In this document: positions 1 through 10,400 of the stretch, in pieces | How the letters are laid out: every line of letters starts with the position of its first letter | Position numbering within the stretch: the first letter of the stretch is position 1 | From: Pelodera strongyloides | Lineage: Eukaryota; Nematoda; Chromadorea; Rhabditida; Rhabditidae | Reading direction: 5' to 3' | Assembly (NCBI GenBank): GCA_036852015.1 | Contig: JAANDG010000701.1 | Coordinates: 1-64,000 of the forward strand | Length of the DNA stretch: 64,000 bases | Program-made: the position numbers and the translations under genes | Notes under the pieces: generated by a model | The model's input: only the letters and a program-made list of their open reading frames with translations | Databases searched by the model: none | What the model was told of the DNA's origin: nothing

Positions 1-660
1 GTGAGAGAGCGTTTGTCTAGAGAGGGTACAGAGAAAGAGAGAGAGAGAGTTGTGCCACCCGTGTGCCATCCGTGAGCGGCGGCTGCGGGCGATGACCCGC
101 GCGCGGCGTGACCCCGAGGCGTGACAGGCGCGCGAGGGCGCGCTGCGGTAGAGGCGCGCGGCGGCAGTGGACACAGCCAGGGGGAGGACCCGGCCATACA
201 ACAGCTGGGCTTCTCCTCCAGGGAAAAGGGGGCGTGGCTGGGGGGGGGGGGTGGCGGCGCATAACTGTAGTTACTCATGGCGGCCGACCATGCGGGCGCA
301 GAGTGGGCCGGCTAGCGGCGTAGGTTGATCCTAATTGTAAGGTGGCCTGGTGAAGTTTCCCGAGTGTATCCTTGAAGTTACCTGGGTTTTACAGGAAAAT
401 AGCACAGTACCGCAAACTTCTTTAGTGGGTACACTAAACTAAACTGACGAAACTAGGCGTGCAAGCGGCTTCGGTGTAGCAACCAAAAAAGGTGAGCCAT
501 TTGCACTGTTTTTTGTTGGACGACTAATTCTTTGCTTGTTAGAAATCTCACTCTACATGCTATCTTCTGCCCTCTATGCCTCCAATATCCAATCACACGA
601 CAATACATACAACATGGCAAATATAACCGGAAGTATACACAGAAAATAAATAAATAAACT
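1..660. other. Gene-free 5' margin, first 330 bp GC-rich
   Basis: The first 330 bases are markedly GC- and CpG-rich, with a run of G at about 241-250 and an AG-rich simple stretch near 30-50. The remainder is AT-rich. I see no open frame with splice sites or a family match. It could be the promoter or first exon of a gene reading off the left edge, but nothing in the sequence decides this. Confidence 0.3.
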
Positions 661-664
661 TTTA

Positions 665-1136
665 TTAAAGGGATAGGTTCATCTCAAATCACCCCTCTTT
701 TTATTGTTTTTATTGATAATAGCACAAAGATCATTCACAATGAAAATTAAATCAATCACAGAACAATACGACTTGCAGAAGAAGCTTCCTTTATTGGAAG
801 CTAGTTGATCGGAAGCCAAAATCTAAACTCAAAAACTAAGACCGTACACAAATCGTGCGGGCTAATGGCATTAGCCAAGTTACAACTACACTCGCGGCCA
901 TTTTTCCGTGTAGTATATCATTCGCTCTTGCTATTTGCCAGGCCCGCTAATCTGGTACGTATTAGTTTTTGAGTTTAGGTTTTGGCTTCCGATCAACTAG
1001 CTTCCAATAAAGGAAGCTTCTTCTTCGAGGCGTATTGTTCTGTGATTGGTTTAATTTTCATTGTGAATGATGCTTGTGTTATTATCAATAAAAACAATAA
1101 AAAGAGAGGTGATTTGAGATGAACCTATCCCTTTAA
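665..1136. mobile_element. 472-bp palindromic TTAA-flanked element (piggyBac-style MITE)
   Basis: Two arms of about 175 bp (665-838 and 962-1136) are near-perfect inverted copies around a 120-bp centre. The ends read TTAAAGGGATAGG and CCTATCCCTTTAA, so the element is bounded by TTAA on both sides with AGGG...CCCT termini. A TTAA target site and a GGG/CCC terminal triplet are typical of piggyBac-group transposons. There is no coding sequence, so this would be a non-autonomous derivative. The superfamily assignment is inference from the ends only. Confidence 0.75.
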
Positions 1137-1140
1137 ATGT

Positions 1141-1467
1141 AGCTAAATATCGCTTAGAAAACGGAAAGAAAGCGGCTCATATGCATTGTTTCAGCACCAA
1201 ATAAATGACATGAAACACCGTAAAAAGAGTCTTATACAAAGAATCTTGTGCAATAAAAAATTAAGACTAGGCTTGATCATAGGCTTATAGTCTTTTTACG
1301 GTGCTTCGCGAAGGTCGGGACTTACATACTATTCGCATGCTTATACAATACTAATTCAATACTATTACTATACTAAACATTGGGGAAAACCGAATATGCT
1401 GAATGCGCTATTCATTGAAATGGTCTTTTAGGTATAACAAAGGAATTCCTTCTTTTAATTCTGAAGT
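1141..1467. other. Spacer downstream of the kinase gene
   Basis: No gene is visible. This should contain the 3' UTR of the minus-strand tyrosine kinase gene that ends at 1468. Confidence 0.3.
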
Positions 1468-4400
1468 TTATGGCTGAGCGGTAGCAGTTGCTCCAGTCGC
1501 AGTCGCATTCTTGGGCATTTCCTCCCGAAGCTTTCTCTCTCTTTCACATACCAACTTGACATAATCACTCTCACATTCGATCATATAAGACATGAGTTTG
1601 GTCTCGATTTCCCTGAAATGATAGTATTGATGTAAAATGTCGCTTGCGCATGAGTTGCGCACTTTTCGCTTGCGCACACAAATCCGCTTGCGCACATGAG
1701 CTGCGCACTTTTCGCTTGCGCACACAAATTCGCTTGCGCACATGAGTTACGACTTGATTCGAGGCCAATTTCGAGACTTATCTGCGTTGCACAGTTTACA
1801 GTTTACAATAGACCTCAATCAACTTTCCTCCTTATGGAATGTAGGTACAGTATTTTGCCGTCGATGTTAATCTAGATGGAGGTCAATCTCGATTTGTCTC
1901 CTATTTATTCCTATTTAAAATAAGGAAAAGGAAAATTTCCTTCATAAAAAAAAATTTCGTACTCAAAAGAGGGTCTGTCTACTGTATTCGTTCTCCAACA
2001 TTCGAGCACAATTGCATAGATAAAGTGAGGCATTCTGACACGCTCCATGCGATGACCATCTGCAAAGGGAATACTGACTTCTTCTTTTCCCTCTCTGTCG
2101 ATTTTTATCTCTCCCTCACTCTCTCTCTCTCCGTGTCTCTCTTTCCCTCTCCTCCCAAAAGTACAGTACACAAACCTTTACAGAACGGTAGAACCTTCTC
2201 CGCGCCCATCATTCCATACGGTTCTCCGATACCGTATAATTCTTGCGTTGTCACACCGTACGCCCACACATCAGCCTGAATTCGAAGAAATTACGGTAAT
2301 TTAAGAGCGACCGGATTGCTGTAAGACATCACGACATCTCAAGAGTTTTTAACAAGATAAGAAAATACTTTTAAGAAAATACGCATTTTTCTTGTCCCAA
2401 CTAACGCAATGGAGAGGCAATTGAAATTGAATAAATGATCAGAAAAATGCATAAGACAAAATGATAGAATAGCCTACTTTGGGACTCATTTCTCTGCGTA
2501 GAAGAACCTCTGGTGGAAGCCACTTATATCTAAAAGATTATTTGAATAAGTTGTTGATTTCCCTAATAAGATCAGTAATCAAAAAAATATTTTCGATGCT
2601 GCCTAAAGTATACAATCTATAATAATTACTATTACTGTAAAATACATACGGAATCTTGTGCGGATCTTCATAATGAGCACAATTCTCGTGATTTTGTGTG
2701 ATTTTGGAGATTCCAAAATCGGTCACTTTGAGGACATATCTGCAAAGGGAAATGCAAACTAATGGGAAGACAACTTACGGTACTTATAGAAATACAGTAC
2801 AACAAACAGCTTCGTACAACTTCGTACATCCATACTCTCATTTTCATAATTTGTATTCATTTTATGTCATTGTATAGGCCATACGAGAGCGTTTGTGGAT
2901 AAAGACACAAGTATATAAATCTATACAATCTATAAAGATCATAAAAAAATATCCTGCTGACCGGCTCAAATCAACAGCATGGGGTTTGATGAGCACGTTT
3001 CTGGCCGCCAAATCACCATGTACAATCGGAGGTTCCATTGCATGCAAATATGCCATTCCTCGGGCAATTTGAGCCAGAAATTCGAGTTGTTCATTGATTG
3101 CCAGCTGATAGTCAATCTTCTGAACAAACACACAAAGTATATACCGTAACAATTGAGGGGAGGTAGTTTTCGGTATAGACTCAACTCATTCGGGCTCACA
3201 ACTTGGGTAAAGAAACTTACAAAGAAACGTTATAACGATGGTCAATAAGCTGTTATACATACAGTCAAAAGAACAACGGCCCTATCATTATGAGAATAAA
3301 GACGTCTTCTTTTTAGGTAATATAATTTTTGTGATCTTTATTGATTGAAATTAATATAAGGAATAGCAAGGAAGAAGACTTTTAGTGATTCCATCGCTTT
3401 AGGCTTTAGCCCAACAAACAAAAAACGGAACCTTCAAAAAAGAGTCGAGGGAACCGTTGAGCAGCTCGAAGACAATCACCACGCTTGCATTGTCAGAACT
3501 CATACAGAAACCGAACATTTGGGCCACATTCGGATGGGAGAGGTTCTGAAACGTGGGACAGTTACAGTAGAATTTCATTCTTTCTATTTCTCTCTCACAT
3601 TCACACTCCCTCTCTTTCTCTCTCTATTTTTCTGTAGAGGGAAAGAGAGAGGGAGTTTCCCTCTCTCTCTCTGTCTCTCTCTCTCCAGCACCCTCCACTC
3701 TCTCCTACCCACCGCAAGCATCTCAATCTCTGATATCCACTGCATTCTGTTATCCTTCTCCGGCCGAACCAAAGTCTGTACTTTGATGGCAACTTCACTC
3801 GATTTTCCGTCCTTGTCGGGCTTTTCGTTGGCGCCCATTGGATAGAGCATTCCCTGAATGTCAAGCACATCATCTTATTATATAAAGCAGAAGAGTTTGG
3901 CATTTTGTTTGTTTTTACGATCGCATCGAAAATTAGAATATCTCAAGTCGGCTTTCGGATATAAAAGAGAGTGGGAGCTCGGTATTGCAGCAAGCCAACC
4001 AGCTCCGCCATTATTTTTTCTACGTTTCAGGCGAAGTTAGGAATGGCAACTTTTCAGCGAAGAATGCACATCTGGGGAAGTCCGAAGGCCGATCCCACCT
4101 CCAGACTGAGAAGAGCCCGAAAGGGCTCTTCGTCCGGTCCGCGACGTCCGCCTGGTCATTTTGGGGTATTTTCTTGGGAATGTGAACAAGTTCAAGCAAT
4201 GTAACATTCACTACAAGTATAATTAGAAAGATATAAAAATTCCGACATTTTTCCTACAAATAACAATGCCTACGATTCGTAACACCCCACCTTGTACACG
4301 GCTCCAAATGCGCCCTGTCCGAGAGGCTCATTTTGATTGTACTCCTGCAAGCAAAATAATTGTTTATTTTATTGGTTGGGTTTTCCTTAGAGGCTTTTTC

Positions 4401-7400
4401 GGAATGCAGTTGGTTCAAAAGTGTGCAGCTAAAAAATTCACGCATGGGTAAGTTACTCACAGTAGTAAAGAAACCACTAGGTACGATTTGCATTAAATTT
4501 AAGATACAAAGGTAACTTACCAAACAGGCTGGATCAATGAGGGCATGTGACTGTGGAAGCATCACACAATCATCAAGCGGAAAGTCTGCAGCCGGTTTCA
4601 GGGCCTAAAGAAAACTAATTTTCAGATAAGCTACCGTAACCATGATCATGGAAAAACTCAGGATACTAGATTCTCCCTCTTTTTCCCTCTCCCACCTCTC
4701 CCTCTCTTTCTCTCTCTCTCTCTCTTTCTCTCTGGACCATTCCAAATGCTCTCACCGCCATCATCGACTTATTTCCTCCCTTCGACGTCTTGCTCGTCTC
4801 CACACTCTTCTCCTTTTCCTTGTCTTTCTTTTCTTTCGCCTTATCGTCCTCTTTCTTCTCAGCTTTATCTTTCGGATCCTTTCGGTCGTACTGTTGCACC
4901 AAACCAATTGCCACTAAAAAGGAATTTGGAAAATAAATAAATGACTGATCTTATATAATTGTAGCATGTAATTGTATCACGGATGCCGCAATACCGCCGG
5001 AACATGTACAACTGACACGCGACAGTGTCCTGTCTTGTATCTCATCCTTATAGCCTCATACACTTTCTGTAGAGGGCAAATGGCAAGTCATGGAGCGAGA
5101 AAGGGAATTGAATACATATATATAAGGAAGAGTCCTATAAACCGTATACTTACCATTGATTGCGTCTTGCGGTACTTTTGCCGTCTGCGCGTACTTCTTG
5201 TGCAGCTTTTTCACGGGATCGAACAAACTTCGAGAGATGTACTGCACCACGGACGAGAGGATGGAGGGCTCTGTTACCTGAGAAGGAATGGTTTGGTGAA
5301 AATAAGATGAGGAATTATCCTAATTATCATTATCGAGGCCAATTCGCACTTACTATACTAGTAGTAGTAGGATGACCGATCAAGTGACGCACTGTGAATG
5401 CGTGAATATCCCGGTATATATGCAGATGATTAACAGAAGTAAAGTAAAGAATCTAACTTGATCATAGTGTTTGGCAGCCCATTGTTCGCATCTCATCGGC
5501 ATTGCATGATGATCTCTCCTTGGGATATTTGGCGGCGGAATTGTACACAGAACACGACTCTCCATCGTCTGCAATGATAACGGACATTACCCATCAACAT
5601 CCTGATATGACTCGAATACATTAATGTTTAATTTCAGATGGTAAACCTATCACAATCAATGTGTAGTAGAATTCGTACATTACGCTTTAGATAACTCACT
5701 GTTCCCTCAACGATGTCCTAACATGTCTTCATAATTCACCAACCAACTTGAATGAATATGCAATATATATCGGAGCGGATCTATATATTCCCACCTGAGT
5801 CATTTTACCATATACCAGTCTCGCGGGGAGTTGACTATCCCTATTGGCCAGGTCATAGACCAGGTCATAGATAGTACTGTACTTGGCATCGAACAGAAGA
5901 TAGTGGCCGAGACTGTTACGACGAATAGTGTAGCACTGAAAATACTAATAATAATAATAAGCCTTTATTCAGCGAGATTATTAATAATTCATGAATAAAC
6001 ACACGACGTCTGAATACAGCATAATTTCGTAATATAGTTCGGAGCTGTCATTACGTATAACGAGTTTCGATTCTAAAAAGGGCACCTTGACAGTGAAAGG
6101 TCTTGTGAGGGAATCAATCATCTGCAAGTCCATTGTGTCCACAATCTTCAGATAGTCGGCCAGGAGTTGGTCTGTCAGCTTTGTATCCTAGAAAACAAAA
6201 TTCTTATTGAAAGTCGATTAGGTGAATTATGAGGACACTTTCAGGATTGGAAAAATAAAAGAGAAGCTAAATACCCGCTCAATATGGCCACCCGGAAAAC
6301 AATATGGAAAATTAGCCTTGATTGACATCTTTGAATTTGTGTTCGGAAACAAGAATAGTCACTCGCCTCATCCACCGGTGCTTCCTTTGCTACAGCGGGT
6401 CTAAAAAAGAACCGTCTATTTTACAGTAGGGAAATGGTTAGAGATCAATCTTTTACACTTCAAGAGCGTCAAAGTTTGCTTATGACATGTTCCGCAGAGG
6501 TCCTGAGGGTCCTGAGCGTAGGCGACGAGTTCCAGATGACAAATTGACAATTGACAGATGACAAGATGGCAGAGATGGTTTCATTCGCAACGGTTACTAA
6601 AATTGTATTCATCTGAAGATAAACGAACTTGGTTGCATCCTTCCCGGCCGAAAGTCTTTCTCTCACTGGACTCCTTCCCATTCCTTCCGTAGAGGTGCGG
6701 GAGTCCCCAGACCCTGGGGAGGGGTCTCTCCCGGCCGTCGATCTCTTCCTCAGTGTATTTGAGAGACGGGTTCGTTCCCCAGGACCTCTCTTCAACTTTT
6801 CTTGCATAACTCCCGGTGGGAGTTTATCCCCGGAACGACGAGTCGAGTGACGAGATCCCTCGCGAGAACTGAATATTAGAGGTTTTAAAAATCTTTATCT
6901 TTATCCTATGTTAAAGGTTCGTCACTAGCAAATATTCTGCTTGTCGTCGCCCGCTCTATTTTATATCCATCACGATAGCAATATAAGTAACGCTGGATAT
7001 TTATCAATTTACACGTATTATTATCAAGCAAATGCAAGTCATTAAGCGTGTACACTGTATATTTCTATAGCAAAAAGTAACTCTAACCTAAATGTACTCT
7101 TCGATCTCTTTGTTCTTCCGCCGGCATTTGCATTGCGAAGAGATGCGGATTTGGCAGCTTTCCTAATCGAAGCAGAGCGCTGGGTTTGGTCTGAGAGCAA
7201 TTGTTAATAATCAGATATGCAAAAGCGTGTGTGACCTAGACGTTTAGAACTAGTAAATTTACCAAGATCCAAAATCAAAAAAGCTACTCATTCTAATATT
7301 CTAACTTAACTTATATTCTAATTAACATTCCCGAACTCACCAATAGTTTTGTTTGTCTTTTCATCGTCATTCTGTGTGGTCCTTGCGTCCTGAACATTGA

Positions 7401-10400
7401 AGACAATATTTATATTTGTGAAGCGGATCGTTGACTTTGGTGTGTTGTATTATGTAGTAGACTTTTATTACGAAAGCCCACCTTGGTCTGCTCCCGGGTC
7501 CTGGTTTGGTCCTTGGTTTTTGTAGCGTCCCTGGACTCCTTGGATACGTCTCTGAGATAAACAGTAGGATGTAAATGCAAATACAAATTCACAGGATACA
7601 CGTGAATCAGTGTATGCGTGAAGCCAAGAGCAGCTTGCAGCCTCCCATGCATCCCCGGACGATAAGCGAAAGAAATCCCAACCCTCGCCTGGGAATACAT
7701 TCCCAAACCTCGCCTGGGAATACATTCCCAACCCTCCCTGGGAATACATTCCCAAACCTCGCCTGGGAATACATTCCCAACCCTTCCCTGGGAATACATT
7801 CCCAAACCTCGCCTGGGAATACATTCCCAACCCTCCCTGGGAATACATTCCCAAACCTCGCCTGGGAATACATTCCCAACCCTTCCCTGGGAATCCTTAC
7901 CGAGTCTTAACCTTCACATCTCTCTTCCGTCTCGGGTCGTCCACTGTAGTCTCTTTGGTTTTCTCCTTGGTCTTTCCAGTTGCCTGCGTCTCTCCTACTT
8001 CCTGTGTATCGTCCTTTCCCTCTTTCGTGTCTTCTTTCGTCTTCGTCTCTCCTCCCTCGTTCCCTTCTGGTTCTTTTGATCTCGGGGTATGCTCAGAAGC
8101 CTCTTGAGCATGAGGTTCAGCAGAACCTGCGCCGCTGGCTCTATCTGAAAACAATGAAAAATTTGTCAGTTTCTCATTCCGTCATCGAAAGGCGAATCTC
8201 ATGATATACTTATGCTTCCATCCAATCAGGCGCACTGAAGTCATCGGCTCGCGTAGGTGATTAGCCTATTAGACATGTTTGATTCACGTACGTGGGAAAC
8301 CAAAAACCCCGATTTCGCCCCGATTCTTGTCCAGAAAAACCCGATTTCGCCCCGATCAAGTCGCTCACAAAAACGGGCCTTGATCGGGGCGAATTCGGGT
8401 TTTTTGAGCAAAAATTCGGGGTTTCCACTTTCTGTGTAGGTGATTAGACTATGAGACAAGAAGCAGGGAATAATCCCATGTAGATGGGTGTTCTTCTTAT
8501 TAGAGACTAGCTTATGACGCATTCCCTCTTGTTGTTTTGGGTTTACATTTTGTTTTGTTTTATATAAGGTAAATTCCGAGTGGTGACGGTCGAAAGTATT
8601 TATAAGAAAATATCCGAATAAACGATAGCTCACTGCACCTTCTTTACTGGGCATTTCCTCCTAAAAAAGAAGAATAATTAGTATTCTGGGTAATGAAATC
8701 AAAATTAACTGGCGCGTGGAATTCAAAACTAGAGGAAATTGGAAGCATAGCATTTTCTGTGATTATAAACTTCATTGTATAATACATTATATTATATATA
8801 AAAGGTCTTCCTTACCCTGAGAAGTTTCGCCTTTTCGGCCAGAAATTTGCGGAACGATTCACCGAGATTGTGTTCAACTGAAACGAAGTTCATTACGTCC
8901 AAAAACATTGTTTCACTCCATATGTAAAGGACATCTATGTTCATCTCTGTTGCTCTAACGGAAACGACAGCCAATACATTCCCAAAATATACATAAAACA
9001 TATGCTTAGAGGTTTTTCTGATACAGTTAGAAATCTTTGACCGTAGCTCTTTCATATGCTTACTGTTAGCCATGTTGTGGAGTAGGAGCCACTAGTTTTA
9101 TTGGGAAATGTTGAATTGTGCTGTTTAAAGGATCGCAGTCACTACAAATTCGTATTTTTTATTCGCTTTTCATTAATTGTTCAAGTATGTGAAGAAAACG
9201 ACGATTCCAGCGCCAAAGTACGGCAAAACGAACTCAGGGAGAGAAATCCCTGTTTATGACTACTTATATACCGTAGTTTATAATTGCCCGTATAGAGTTT
9301 CATAATAAATACCCTGCAGTGATAAACCACGCGCCAGGTGTAACACTGCAGGCTGTTCACTCTCCAAGTACCCCTGGCAATTGCATATATGCACCGGCGT
9401 CGGTCATTTATCAAAACTCATTCTCATTGATTTCTCTCCCTGAGTTACATTTTATGTGGATTTTTATGGGCTGCATATTGTTTTATAAATCTGCTTGCAT
9501 CTAATAAAGATCGAATAAAAAAGTTGATTTTAAAGTGACTGCCTTCCTTTAAAGCGAAATGCTAGCCTCTTTGGAAAATTTGCATATGATAAGCAAATCT
9601 TATGTATCCTATGCTAATTTTGTACGATTGCCGTGGACGATCGTACAAAATTAGCATAGGATACATAGGATTTGCTTATCATATGCTAATTTTTCAAGGG
9701 GGCTAGCATTTCGCTTTAAGAAAAAAAGAGGAACGTGTGCTGCAAAAAGACCTACTAGATGCATTTTCTCTGAACACATTGTATGTAGCACCGATCGTTT
9801 CCGAATCCTTCTTACTGACGACCATTAGAAGGAAGGGACGGGGATCATCAGGACACAGATTCAGCCATTGAGGGGAAAATACACAGAAAAGACCTGAAGA
9901 GGGTTTAGACAGGACAAATGTGCTAGTACATATAAGGTTGTACATAGTGGACACATCCATTTCAAGGAAATCGATTGCCACTTTTTCATAATTTACAAAG
10001 CAGATGAGTCACGTCAGAGCCCAGAGTTCTCTGTGTTTACTTATGTGTGTTTGTTATTACTAAAAAGTTCATACCAGGACTGAGGGCAGAGAGATCTTCA
10101 CACAGATATCGATGGGCTTGTTCAATTCCGGCGATACCAATGAACCAAGACGGAGAGACAAACAGATCTCTATTAGCTGTAAATAAGGAAGATAAATAAA
10201 CAAGTGGATAATTTAGTCAAGAGCGCGGCATTTCTTCACTCAACGTTGGTTCTACACAGTGTTCGTCTGCCTCCTTTCGCAGATGTCGACCCAATTGGAT
10301 TACTAACAGATTAGCAGCTGCGATGTGGGTGCTACTAATTGTAAGCGAACATTACCTTCATAAAACGAAGTTGAGACAATGTAATTCTCGGGAATCAGTC

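Noticed and set aside
4642..4917. Serine/leucine-rich plus-strand frame
   Set aside because: It is the complement of the Lys/Glu-rich kinase exon 4913-4756 plus a CT-rich intronic tract.
7670..7895. CRISPR-like array appearance
   Set aside because: Units are contiguous with no unique spacers, and the host is an animal genome.
7410..7910. Several overlapping repeat-protein frames (about 90-130 codons) on both strands
   Set aside because: They are products of the 24/25-bp minisatellite in a kinase intron. The genuine exons here (7551-7482, 7389-7341) are short and flanked by splice sites.
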